Origin: Cinnamomum chago
Taxonomy: Eukaryota > Streptophyta > Magnoliopsida > Laurales > Lauraceae
Length of the DNA: 64,000 nt
Reading direction: 5' to 3'
NCBI GenBank assembly: GCA_038049695.1
Contig: CP142455.1
Location: 30,231,501 to 30,295,500 of the forward strand
Numbering within the stretch: the first letter of the stretch is position 1; each line of letters starts with the position of its first letter. Under the pieces are notes generated by a model. That model was not told the DNA's origin. It did no database searches and was given only the letters and a program-made list of their open reading frames with translations. Position numbers and translations under genes: made by a program. Below are positions 44,521 through 56,149 of the stretch, piece by piece.

Positions 44521-47500
44521 TTACCGACGAAAATATTTTCGTCGCCCAGATGTCGGTAGGAGAAAAAATTTTACCGACGAAAACATATTTCGTTGGTAAA
44601 AATTTAACTTTTACCGACGATTATTTTTAATTTACCGACGTTTTTTTCGTCGGTAAAAATATTTTAATTTTCTAAAAATTTATATATATAAACATTACCG
44701 ACGTTTTTTTTTCGTCGGTAAAATAAAAAAGAAAAAAGAAATAAAAAATCAGAATAATTTTACCGACGTTTTTTTTCGTCGGTAAAATAAAAAATAAAAA
44801 AGAAATAAAAATCAAAATAATTTTACCGACGTTATTTTTCGTCGGTAAAATAAAAAAGAAAAAAGAAATAAAAATCAAAATAATTCTACCGACGTTATTT
44901 TTCGTCGGTAAAATAAAAAAGAAAAAAAAATAAAAATCAAAATAATTTTACCGATGTTTTTTTTCGTCGGGAAAATAAAAAAGAAAAAAGAAATAAAAAT
45001 CGTAATAATTTTACCGACGTTTTGTTTCGTCGGCCAAATGAAAACCAAAAATAAAGAAATAAAAAAATATTTTTACCGGCGTGTTTTTGCGTCGGTAAAA
45101 GAAAACCGAAAAAACAAAATAAAAAAGAAAAGATTTTTGCCGACGGTTTATTTCGTCGGTAAAAAAATTTTTAAAAATAAATCCTCTTTCACCGACGATT
45201 ATTTGCGTCGGTAAGAAACTGTTTTTATTTTTTATTTATATTTTAATGTTTCTTTTGCCGACGAAAAGAACGTCGGTAAAGATGTTTTATTTTTTAAAAT
45301 ATTATATTTGTTTTTTAAATAGAGTTTTCCTGTAAACCTGCTTATACAATGTACCTGTATTCAATTTAAAAAATGCATACAAAAAAAACTTGCTAAATAA
45401 ACAAACAACCACCATCACCATTTTTCATCAAATCATTCATCTCATAAACCAAATATTACAATCATTAATGACAAATGTCCAATATACATATACAAATAAA
45501 CAAAAAAAAAAGAAAACACCTCCCAAAAGTCTGCAACCGACCCCAAAGCGTTAATCAATCTGCAATGAAAAAAACAACATTAGAAACTTTTCAATGAACT
45601 AAAATATAAATGAAAGATAATAATGTATATATATATATATAAATCCTTTCCTAATTTCTTTGGCGGCCTGTTTTTTTCCAGCCTCAGTGTTGAGAATCAG
45701 GCGGTTTTTGTGTATAATTCACTAACCGAAAGTCCGATTCACTAACCTGGTTGGAAGATTCAATTCAAGCCAAACAAAGAAGAAAAAAAATTGCAAAAGA
45801 AAATCCAGCCATATGAGGGACATCCAAGGTAAGGGAATTTCAAGCATTGCACACAAAAGTGGGACCCATCATGTGTTCCAATTGATAATACAAATCTGAA
45901 TTTCAGATTTGGAATTATTTAAGCCAATATGTAATTTGAGAAATTTCTTAAGAGGGGAAGGGGGGCCAGATTTAGATAGATTCAAATTTTTAAGTAATAC
46001 AAAGTAAAAATTGTTAGGTAAAGGTCTCTGATTTTTAATTTTCCTAAAAATAAAATTAGACTTTACCGACGTTTTTTGTAAAACGTCGCTAAAAGTTAAT
46101 TTTAATATTTAGTTTCCCAAAAATGAAGTTAATAATAAAATTGAACTTTGCCAACTTTTTTTTCGTCGGTAAAAGAAAAATAAATAAAAAAGACTTTTAC
46201 AAACGGTTTTATTTCATTTACTAATTGAAGTTTATTCATGACTTGGGAAAATTCCTTAAATGTTTTTTTCCCCACCGCAGGCATCATAGCCCATCAAACA
46301 AGCACAAGTAACCATTCGGTAGATTTTCATTGATCAACAGTGGTTGATTAATTGGTTTACACATAATCAATTAAGTATGGGTCCTATTTTAATTAGAGTG
46401 AGATACAACTTACAATATTATCTAAAAGGAGAATGAAACTATTATTTTGAGCAGTTTTGATTCATTATAGTTGTCGTTGTCATCATAATCAACGCCTTGA
46501 CAAGCTGCTACGTGAATTTTGTGTCTGTCATTGGAATTCATTATAGTGAACGCTAATAGTATTTTTATATTTTTATAAAATTTTAAAAATTTATGCTTTA
46601 AACAATATTTGAGTATTTACAAATTTAAGATTTTTATTAAGATATTAATAGAAAAACCTGCAAAAGAACTTGACATTAAATAATTAGTAATGAATTAATA
46701 AATGAAAATTGTTATTGGTCAATAATCGCTTACCCCCTTCTAAAAGCAAATCATGCCTCCTCCATTGACTACGACTATGATCAGGAGCATTGTACTTAGT
46801 ATTCTTTCATTCATGGAAGGAATTTGATCCTCATTCCGTGATCCAAAGGGTTTGGATGAAGAATGTGGGCCCCATAGTGGATGGATTTTACATAGATGGC
46901 GAATGTCGATACGAAACATGGGATCCAAACTTTTTGCACTCATGCATTCTTTAACCAGCTGAGGTATGGCTGGGGATGAATGAATTATATTTTACTACCA
47001 CCATGTTACCTTGAAAGAAGCATTACCGTCGACCCATGTCAGATTATGAAGATGTATTACAGGTTTCCTTAAGAACTCTACATGTCAAATTTTAGTCAAG
47101 ATATAGTCTTTTACAGACGTTTTCTATAAAATGTTGGTAAAAGTTGGCGACAGAATTATATGTCGGTAAAGAATACTCTTTACCGATGAATTTATAAAAT
47201 CGTCGCTAAAAGTACAGTTTGTTATAACCAAAGAAAGTAGGAAAGACTTTAAGTTTCAATACACCACCTGAAACTCACCGTGCTATTGCAATCTTTGTTT
47301 TTTCCATTCGCCCCTTGTAGGAAGCGTGGTTCAACTTCCTTTATTGAGCTCGACTTTTATTTTGGATTTTTGTCACTGAGTTTGGTTTTTTTATTAGTTC
47401 CCTCTGATTTTTTTAATACCTACCCTATCTCATCTTCCTCTTTTTCTTAGTTTTTAAAACCCACTTCTTTTTCCTGTAATGAAGTATGAAATGGGCAGTT

Positions 47501-48124
47501 ACTGACACCCATTTTTTAGTTTATATACAATTATAATTTAATTTTAAAATTCACATTTTACCGACGTTTTTAGCAAATACGTCGGTAAAATAAAATTTTG
47601 CCGACGTTCAATGACATTTTCCGACATTTCAAAAACGTCGGAAAAGTGTTTTCCTTAGTCTTTATACAATCAGGATTAAATTTTAAAATTTGCATTTTAC
47701 CGACGTCTTAACTATAAACGTGGTAAAATAAGACTTTCACCGATGTTTTTAATAATAACGTCGGCAAAATTGCCCTTTGCCGACGTTTTAAAAACGTCGG
47801 CACAAGTATTTTGCTTACTTTTTATAAAATTAGAATTTAATTTTAAATATCGCCTTTCACCGACGTTTTTAATTAAAACGTCGGTAAAAACTATAGTTTG
47901 ACTGAAGTTTTATATTAAACGTCGGTAAAAGTCAATATTCCCGACGTTTATAAAACGTCGGTAAAAATTTATTTTTCTATTTTTGTACAAATATTTTTAA
48001 TTTTATAAACTGTCTTTTACCGACGTTTTTTTTATTAATTTTCGTCGGTAAAATGTGATCTTTACCGACGAATTTATGAAAATGTCGCTAAAATTCGTGG
48101 CTGAAAGTGCATTTTGTTGTAGTG
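44449..48124. mobile_element. Non-autonomous CACTA element, 3.7 kb, in copy B
   Basis: Left end CACTACAACAAACTGCATTT; inverted right end CACTACAACAAAATGCACTT. ATT flanks both ends, and the empty sites in copies A and C confirm the insertion. The left subterminal zone (44690-45060) is a tandem array of six or so units of about 63 bp, each TTTACCGACG + TCGTCGGTAAAA + an A-rich spacer; the right zone (47540-48090) has similar facing pairs. The interior (45300-47100) has no transposase or recognisable gene. It belongs to the same group as the 14.4-kb CACTA by its ACCGACG motif, which could supply the transposase. Confidence 0.92.
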
Positions 48125-48534
48125 ATTATTCAAAAAATGACCCCGTTGTAGCTTCTTTTGATTGAAATGAATGGATATGTATCATCTAGAATGCAAAACA
48201 AAATCCAACACTAAGATATAAGCACACAAAGAAGATAAGTCCGGCTCCAGTCCGGGCCCTCAAGCTCCACTCACACTCAAGTTGAGCTCAAGCTGTGAAG
48301 CAGGCAGTGAAGCTTGAACTAAAGCGGGGCTGAGCCTGGATCAACTCAGATCATTTTCATCCCAATACTCTACTAGCCGTTTACCCAAGTGTACATAAAT
48401 ATGCATCATGTATGTAATGTATAATTATAATACACCATGGACCCAACCTGGACCTACATTATTTACAGCCTTGAAGTTTCATTGTGTACCACATCAGTTT
48501 TTTTTCCTCACTTTCTCAACGTCATTGGAGGAGG

Positions 48535-48944
48535 CAGTGGCAGACCCAGGATTTTGATTCGAGGGGGCCTGATGATGGTCAAAAATCAATTTCCTACTCA
48601 ACTCAAATGTTTATAAAAAAAAATCTCCGATGTTTACAAAAGTACACCCTAAATCTAAAAATTATATAGACAGAATAATTTCAGAATTCTAAAGAATATT
48701 ATTCAAATGACCACTTAATTTGCATAATAAATTAAAACCATTCAAATGATCACTTAATTTCTGTTGATTTGAGGACTTTTTGAGAAAGAGGGAGAGAGGA
48801 TTTCTGCCATTTCTTTGAAGTTGAAGAAAGGGAGGAGGGCTTGATAGGTTTCTTAAGTGGGGGCTGGGCCAAAAGGACCTAATAGCCAATTGTGGGCCTT
48901 TTCAGTTTGGGTCTGGGGGCTTCTTCTATGTCCGTCTGCCCCTG
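48535..48944. mobile_element. hAT-type MITE, 410 bp, copy B (shared with A)
   Basis: Orthologous to the element at 34347: same ends and same GGAGGAGG duplication (48527-48534, 48945-48952). A few point differences separate the two, notably CCCACCCCTG-type against TGCCCCTG at the right tip. Absent from copy C. Confidence 0.9.
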
Positions 48945-48952
48945 GGAGGAGG

Positions 48953-49840
48953 AGAAAGTCACAAGTGGAAAATCCAAAGAGTATACTAGTGTCAAGTCGG
49001 ACTAGCCAATACATCCATAGATTAAACTGATGAGTTGGGGCATTTCTTGCATTTGAATGCACAAAGAAAATATAAAAGACAAAATCTATGGAAAATCGTG
49101 CATGCTATTTTAATGCCATTTGGTGCGATGCTTTTCCATGTCAAAAGAAGAAACATGAGTTGTTTTCAATGTGAAAATTATTTCTCAGGGGAAAGGTCGA
49201 AACTAAATAAATGAAGACTGAAATTTCAAAATTATGCAATAATAACCCTTTTTTTTTCTTTTCTTTTTCTCCTTCGTCGTCTTCTTTGTCTTCTAGCTAT
49301 GTTGGATTGTTGGTCAGGTGTGATAATTTTTACTTGAGCGCCCAGGGATCGAGGACTTGTTTCTTAATTTAAAATATTTATATCTAGAGAATTTCTTAGT
49401 TTTGAGACATGCAGAATTCTTAAATTCTCCTTTTTTAGTTGAACATTTAAGAATTCTACCAAGAAAAATGAAGAGACTGAAATTATTCTAATATTCTCTT
49501 AATTCGTAAAGAAACATGCCCACATGAGTACTTTATTGCCCCATCGTTGCAGTAACGATAAGTGGTAAAGTAGAATATCGATTTTATAAAAGAAGAGTCT
49601 CCAAAGACTCAAAGTCCATTCGGTGGGCCATCATTCCCATATGCTAGTAGGGCCTAGGACTAGACATTGCGATAGTTGAAACGTGAATAGAGGGGTGGTT
49701 GTCATCGTCACAATGGTTTGATGTTCTCTCTCTCTCTTTCCAGTTTCCACACGTTAGGCCCATCATCGGTGGACCTATGATTTTGATGGTCAATTAATAC
49801 TTTAAAGTATCTTTTTCTTTTTATTTTTTTTCTCTACTGA
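48953..49840. repeat. Block U, copy B
   Basis: Near-identical to the copy at 34764; continues into TTTTATCTAATACATTTTCT at about 49885, the sequence into which the MULE was inserted in copy A. Confidence 0.85.
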
Positions 49841-52048
49841 CTGTAAAGTGAGAAAAAAGATATTTTTCCGTTTAGATAATTTTATCTAATACATTTTCTA
49901 AGTATTTGTGACTATAACATTTCTTGACTATTAGATTTCAATATTGGAATCACATCAGATAGTGTTTTCAAAGTAAAATGCTCTATAAATATCTTATTTT
50001 TTCCACACTTTCAAAAACGTCATTGGAGGAGGAGAAAGTCACAAGTGGAAAATCTAGGGATCAGTATACTAGTGTCAAGTCGGACTGGCCAATACATCCA
50101 CAAATTAATAAAATTGATGAGCTGGGGCATTTCTTGCATTTGAATGCACAAAGAAAATATAAAAGACAAACTCTATGGAAAATCGTACGCATGCTATTTT
50201 ACTGTCATTTGGTGCAATGCTTTTCCATGTCAAAAGAATAAACATGAGTTGGTTTCTATGAGAAAAATCATGTTTTTAACCGAATGGGCACACTGACTCT
50301 CACCGAACCAACTTCGGTTCAAAATCCAACTCTCTCCCAACTCATCATGTTGACTATCTCCAAGCTAATTTTTTAGAGTTGGACAAGTAGAGTCCGAGTT
50401 ACAATTAAGCTTCTAAAAAAAGTCATATAATGATATAATTCAGAGTCTAGGATCTCAACATATAGAAACAAGTGGCAAATCTGTGGACATGATTATTTGG
50501 GATGTCAGTAGGGCCTTTCTCACCAGCCACTTACTGGGAAGGTGCCACTAATTGTTGTACTAGATGGGCTTAAGCCTAATTTGAGCCTGACTCAATTGGT
50601 TTAGTTCGATGGCCTAAATAAAAATCTTAGGGGCTGATTTGGATCCTCATTATCTTCCATATATTTCCAAATCTACAGGGCATATACCACAACTACAACA
50701 AAGGAGGAGGGCTTCCAGGCTTCAAAGAAAACTATGCATTCAAGAAGGAATCATGGATGCAACAATTTGTTTACCAAGTTGTAACTAATTATTACAATTA
50801 GTTGTATCTCACCTTTATCATGTTAGTTAGTTATGATGGTCTTATGTGTGGGGACCATTAACTAATTGCTAACTAACTTACTTAAATCAATAACTAATCA
50901 TACAACTAGTTATAGATATTTTTCTAGATTGATCTACATGTAACTAACTAACTAACTAACTAACTTGCTGCTTTAATTTAAATTGCATGTGATGTGCATT
51001 TGGCTGAATTGGCGGCCGGTAAGCAAACCTCTTCCTCTTCATTCAAATTATTTTCTTAAATTGGAGGTTTTATATAAAAAAAAATCACCTTAAAATTGGA
51101 TATGCCGAATATGGACCCAAACTTTGAATGTTTATTGTGGAGGTAGGGATGGAGCAAATGGGTTGGTTCCTGGCCGGAATCATATTGGACGAAAAATAGG
51201 TTTAATAAAGGCCGTTCATGTTCAGACTCGAAACCTGTTCATATGATTCCAATGAGAGGACTAAATTTAGGTTAGGAACCGGTTTGAATTTCTTTTTAAT
51301 ATTTTGTTTTATTTTTCACTTAAAATAGGGATATAATCGGTCCAAAAAATTGATAAATCCCAATATATTCAGAACTAATATATAGTTTTTATTTCATAAA
51401 ACCAATATATAGGTTGTTATATAAAGTTTTTGACATTAGCCTATACACAGTCAAGAACCATGTCTTAGAAAATGCACATCCACAGGCAAGGTAGACACAA
51501 GAAAATAATTCAATTGATTCTTTCTTTGAAAAAAATGATCATGATAAATTGAATCAAAGAAAAGAGGGATTTATAAGGCCTCCAGTCCATCAACTTTTCC
51601 TCTAAGGCCTGTAGTCCATACAGTTGGACATATTTCGGCGAGAGGTCCCTAGATACAATTTTCATGACTGATTTACCCTTTCAACTGTTTTAAGCATAAA
51701 ATTTTGAATTTTAAAATTTCAAATATTCCTTTCCCCCTCCTCATTCCTAGGTAGACGAGATTCAATCGTAAGGATTTTTGAACCCCTTTCGGCGATGGAT
51801 GGGCAGCCCTGGTACCAAAGGTTCTTCCTTTTTCTTCGGTGATTGTTGCCGGACACTGCACGTAACCACGTTGCAGAGGAAACAAAGTTCTCCGTTGGTT
51901 CTAAAGAGGAGAAAATAAAACAAGTCAGGGACTTGGTTTCCAAATCCAAGAAGATAGTTAGTGATGATGTGAGAGAAAAGGAATATAAGACCCTTCTCTG
52001 TTCGCATCTCCACCTTTCTCTCAGAGAAAAAAGAAGAAAAAACTCGCC

Positions 52049-52556
52049 ATGGCCTGCACTGCCTGAAAGCTCAACAACGAGGACACGGTCCACCGCTGCA
52101 AGGAGCGGTGCCGCCTCATGAAGCAAGTTGTCTTCTCCCGCCTTGCAGCCGCCCATTGTGACTACTTCTGCTCCCTCCGACTCACTTCTTCGCCCTCTCC
52201 ACCTTCGCCGCCAGAGAAGCCCTCTTCGTCTCCGACGAAACCCCTGCCGTCCTCCTCCATCCCCCTTCCTCCACCTCCTCTACCACTACCAACACCACCG
52301 CTCACGCCAGTCCTCCTCCGCCTCGTCCTTTCACTCCATCTCCACAACGTCCGCCTCATCCTCCTTTCACCCCTTCTTCCCCCACCATCACCAGCTCCAA
52401 AGTCCCTCACATCCTATCTGAGACCAGCTCTTATGCAACACCATCCCAAAAAACCTCCTTTCCCAAATACCCAAAATACCCCCATCTACCCATCAACTCC
52501 TCCTTCACACCCCTTCTCAGTACTCCTCCGTCTGGAACTGGGAGGAATTCTACCCT
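52049..52556 (+). pseudogene. Captured 5' end of a DUF630/DUF632-family gene
   Basis: Plant DUF630/DUF632 proteins start MGC.SK, with a myristoylation Gly2, and are thought to act at membranes. Here the start reads MACTA-stop-K: Gly2 is Ala (GCC) and the serine codon is TGA (52064-52066). It then continues [20 protein letters not shown] and [20 protein letters not shown]. The frame shifts near 52195 and resumes [20 protein letters not shown], followed by the Pro/Ser-rich stretch, [20 protein letters not shown], and in another frame [11 protein letters not shown], the marker before the family's acidic section. The reading passes straight into HSP70 sequence at about 52557. Confidence 0.82.
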
Positions 52557-52656
52557 CTACCCTGATGAGGCTGTTGCCTACGGTGCTGCAGTCTAGGCTG
52601 CCATTTTGAGTGGTGAGGGCAATGAGAAGGTGCAAGACTTGCTTCTCTTGGATGTC
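52557..52656 (+). pseudogene. Captured HSP70 fragment fused to the DUF630 piece
   Basis: Reads [11 protein letters not shown], then TAG (52594-52596) where HSP70 has CAG (Gln), then [20 protein letters not shown]. This is the segment at the end of the HSP70 nucleotide-binding domain and linker ([16 protein letters not shown] ... LLLLDV). Family resemblance is lost after DV. The junction with FYP of the upstream piece is direct, with no intron visible. Confidence 0.88.
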
Positions 52657-52809
52657 AATGGGTTTGATTGGGTTCTGATGGGGGTTGGATTGATTGAGAA
52701 GGAAGAAGGCCTGCCGGTCTCGTTGTAGCCGCCACTGTAGTTTTCCGATTGTGTCGAACTTAGTCGACGGTGCTGTGCCATTGCCAGAGAAGGAAGGCAG
52801 CAGGGCTGT

Positions 52810-53875
52810 TATATTGTTTTTGACAAATTTATATGAGTTTCTGTAAAGTTTATATGAGTTTTTTATTTTTTGTCAAATTTATTTAAGTTTTACGCAAATT
52901 TATCTGAGTTCTAAAACAAATTTCTCTGAGTTCTAGACAAATCTATCTGAGTTTTGGAACAAATTTATCTGAGTTTTGGACAAATCTATCTGAGATTCTG
53001 GCAAATTTATTTGAGTTTTTAAAAAATATAACTGAGTTCCTGACAAATTTATCTCCATTTGGCAAATTTTAACTGAGTTTTTGAACTAAACTCAGGCTGT
53101 TCTTTCGAAATTTATTTGCATTTTTTTAAATAAATTTAACTGAGTTTTGGAAAAAATACTTTAGTTTTTGAAAAAAAATTCTGAAATTTAGAAAACTGGT
53201 TTATCTTTGTTTTGGCAAATGTATTTGCGTTTTTTTAAATTTATTTGCTTTTTCTAATTTTATTTACGTCTTTTGAAATTTATTTGCTTCTTTTGAAATT
53301 TATTTACATTTTTAAAATTTATTTGGACCTTTTGAAATTGATTTTCATCTTTTGAAATTTATTATTATTTTTTAAATTTTATTTGGATCTTTTGAAATTT
53401 ATTTGCGTCTTTTTAAATTGATTTTCATCTTTTACAATTTATTTATATTTTTTGAAATTTATTTGGATCTTTTGAAATTTATTAGCTTCTGCATTGTTTT
53501 GAAATTTATTGTGTTTTTTGGAATTATTGCGTTTTTTGAAATTTATTTTCTTTCTTTCAAATTTATTTGTATTTTTTGAAAGTTGTTTGTGTTTTTTTAG
53601 AATTTATTTGCGTTTTTGAATTTTATTTACGTCTTTTGAAATTTATTTTGGCCTGTTGAAATTTATTTACATCTTTTGAAATTTATTTAGATATTTTGAA
53701 ATTTATTTTCAAATTTTGAAATTTATTTTCATTTTTTAAAATTTATTTTGATCTTTTGAAATTTATTTGGATCTTTTGAAATTTATTTACATTTTTTTAA
53801 ATTTATTTTGATCTTTTGAAATTTATTTACATTTTTTTAAATTTATTTTGATCTTTTGAAATTTATTTGGCCAAT
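52810..53875. repeat. AT-rich minisatellite, ~20-bp period, about 1.07 kb
   Basis: Roughly fifty units of the form TTTTGAAATTTATTTGNNTC, starting as GACAAATTTATCTGAGTTTT and shifting gradually to GAAATTTATTTACATCTTTT; the last units are the most uniform, consistent with spread from that end. It lies wholly within the 2.5-kb MULE-like element. Confidence 0.9.
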
Positions 53876-54599
53876 TAATGGGTCGTTGACCATTATTAAT
53901 GGCATATCTCACTAATCGTGGGATATGATTTTGAAGAAAGGGTAAATTAGACATTTTAGGTCTTCAAATTTGAAAAAATGACCTATCACACTATGAAAAA
54001 GATTGTGAATCTAAGGCAATAAAGTGACATGTTCAGGGATCCGTCGTCGAATGCCCCAAGAAAAGATTATGACGAGGAAGAAGAAGAGGAGAAACTAAGT
54101 GAGAAAAAATACAATGTTCATTGATGTACATAATGTTGAGCGCATTGAAACCTACAATCCACACACACAGATACACTTAAATCCTCTGATTAAATCAAAT
54201 CAATTACACGAAGTAATAAGTGGTCCGGTAATATGCCTACATCATTGAAAAAATAACTCCGTCATTTCTTCTTTTGATTGAAATGAATGGATATGTATCA
54301 TCTAGAATGCAAGACAAAATCCAACACACACATATATGCACGCAAAGAAGATAAGTACGGCTCAAGCTAGGGCCCTCAAGCTTCACTCACACTCAAGTTG
54401 AAATCAAGCTGTGAATCAGGCAGTGAAGCTTTCAGATCATTTTCATCCCATTACTCTACTAGCCGTTGACCCAAGTGTGCATAAATATGCATCATGTAAT
54501 GTATAATTATAATACACCATGGACCCAACCTGGACCTCCATTATTTACAGCCTAGGAAGTTTCAATGTGTACCACATCAGTTTTTTTTTCCACACTTTC

Positions 54600-55570
54600 T
54601 CAAACGTCATTGGAGGAGGAGAAAGTCACAAGTGAAAAATCCAGAGAGTATACTAGTGTCAAGTCGGACTATCCAATACATCCACAAATTAAACTAATGA
54701 GCTGGGGCATTTCTTGCATTTGAATGCACAAAGAAAATATAAAAGACAAATTCTATGGAAAATCGTGCATGCTATTTTATTGTCATTTGGTGCGATGCTT
54801 TTCCATATTAAAAGAATAAACATGAGTTGTTTTCTATGTGAAAAATTATTTCTTAGGGGAAAGGTCGAAACTGAATAAATGAAAATTGTGAAATTTCAAT
54901 ATTATGCAAAAATAACCTTTTTTTTCTTCTTCTTCTTCGTTGTCTTCTTCTTCTTTTGGCTATGTTAGATTGCTGGTCAGGTGTGATAATTTTAACTTGA
55001 GCGCCCAGGGATCGAGGACTTGTTTCTTAATTTAAAGTATTTATATCTAGAGAATTTGAGTTTTCAGACATACCGAATTCTTGAATACTCTTTTTTAGTT
55101 GAACATCTAAGAATTCTACCAAGAAAAATGAAGAGACTTAAATTATTCTAATATTCTCTTAATTCCAGTAAAGGAACATGTCCACATGAGTGTATTGCCG
55201 TAACATTGCAGCAAAGATAAGTGGTAAAGTAGAATATAGATTTCATAGAGAAGAGTCTCCAAAGACTCAAAGTCCATTCGGTGGGCCATCATTCCTATAT
55301 GCTAGTAGGGCCTAGGACTAGACATTGCCATAGTTGAAACGTGAATAGAGGTGTTGTTATCGTCAAAATGGTTTGATGCTCTCTCTCTCTCTCTCTCTCT
55401 CTCTCCAGTTTCCACGCGTTATTTAAACGTCGGCCCCATCATCGGTGGACTCATGATTTTGATGGTCTCTCTCTCTCTCTCCAGTTTCCACGCGTTATTT
55501 AATCGTGGGGACCATCAGGGGTGGACTCATGATTTTGATGGTCAATTAATAGTTTAAAGTATCCTTTGCT
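54600..55570. repeat. Block U, copy C
   Basis: Same marks as the other U blocks. The closing box (CT run, TTTCCACGCGTTATTTAA, GATTTTGATGGTC) is present twice in tandem, at about 55378-55465 and 55466-55560. Downstream, 55596-56150 is unique AT-rich DNA with no recognised content, after which block V-like sequence resumes. Confidence 0.8.
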
Positions 55571-56149
55571 TTTTCTTTTTTTTCTCCACTGACTGAACTC
55601 AAAAGGCACACACTGAATATAGTCGTTTCATGGGTGATAAGATCTCTATTAAGTTGAGAAAGCTTTTAGTGATGAAGAGAGTTATATTCAAATTCAAAAG
55701 ATTTTTTATTTTTTATCACTATGTAACGATTAACGCATGTAAACACAAGTAGGTCCCATCGCATACAATTTGGTGACAGAAAGTATAAATATAAAAGCCT
55801 TCCTGTTCCGTCGGACCTGAACATAGTTTTTGTCGCATGGAGTTAGTTCATCAGCATTCCCAGTGGAAGAGCTTTGACACGAGATGGAGGAACTTTGACA
55901 CTATTTTAATTGTATGGAATCTATGTTTTAAAAATGGAACTGGACAGTGACATAAAAATGAAAGTGAGATACTGAATTCAATTTTGAAATGGTAAAATCA
56001 TGATTGATTCATCAACCTATCCATTTGAATGATTTTTTACCACTAGAGTGACATTTTTGGATGCGCCAAAGAAGCTTAAGAAAATAATAAAGTATAAAAT
56101 ATAATCGTTCATTTTCTAAATTTAAAAAACTTGTTTTTCTGACAACTCA

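Larger units (their letters stand above)
42176..50334. repeat. Tandem 4.08-kb unit, copy B (with insertions)
   Basis: Spacing to copy C is 8,158 bp; without the CACTA insertion (44044-48124 plus its ATT) it is about 4.07 kb, equal to copy A. Contains the shared 409-bp hAT MITE (48535-48944) and a full U block (48953-49840), followed by a short V start and a truncated U fragment (49996-50275). Non-coding. Confidence 0.9.
51566..54057 (+). mobile_element. 2.5-kb MULE-like element with a chimeric captured gene
   Basis: The exact 9-bp duplication AAGAAAAGA flanks it (51557-51565, 54058-54066), and copies A and B show the unoccupied site. Ends are GGGATTTATAAGG and, inverted, GGGGCATTCGACG. The TIRs are weak, though ATTTACCCTTTC recurs about 105-140 bp inside both ends. 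No transposase. Contents in order: a short lysine-rich open stretch (about 51868-51998, KFSVGSKEEKIKQVRDLVSK), a DUF630-family 5' end, an HSP70 piece, and about 1.07 kb of AT-rich tandem repeat. The class assignment rests on the 9-bp duplication. Confidence 0.8.
50335..55595. repeat. Tandem 4.08-kb unit, copy C (partial, with insertion)
   Basis: Matches A and B from TCCCAACTCATCATG to AATCAAAGAAAAGA, is interrupted by the 2.5-kb MULE-like element, then resumes AAGAAAAGATTATGACGAGG. It lacks about 0.4 kb between the CATTGAT..CAATG motif and TGTACATAATGTTGAG, and lacks the 409-bp hAT MITE. Block U follows (54600-55570), with its last box duplicated at 55465-55560. Homology stops near CTCCACTGACTGA. 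Confidence 0.85.

Noticed and set aside
44672-45214. Lys/Phe-rich open frames in the CACTA subterminal array
   Set aside because: They are translations of the 63-bp ACCGACG/A-rich tandem repeat.
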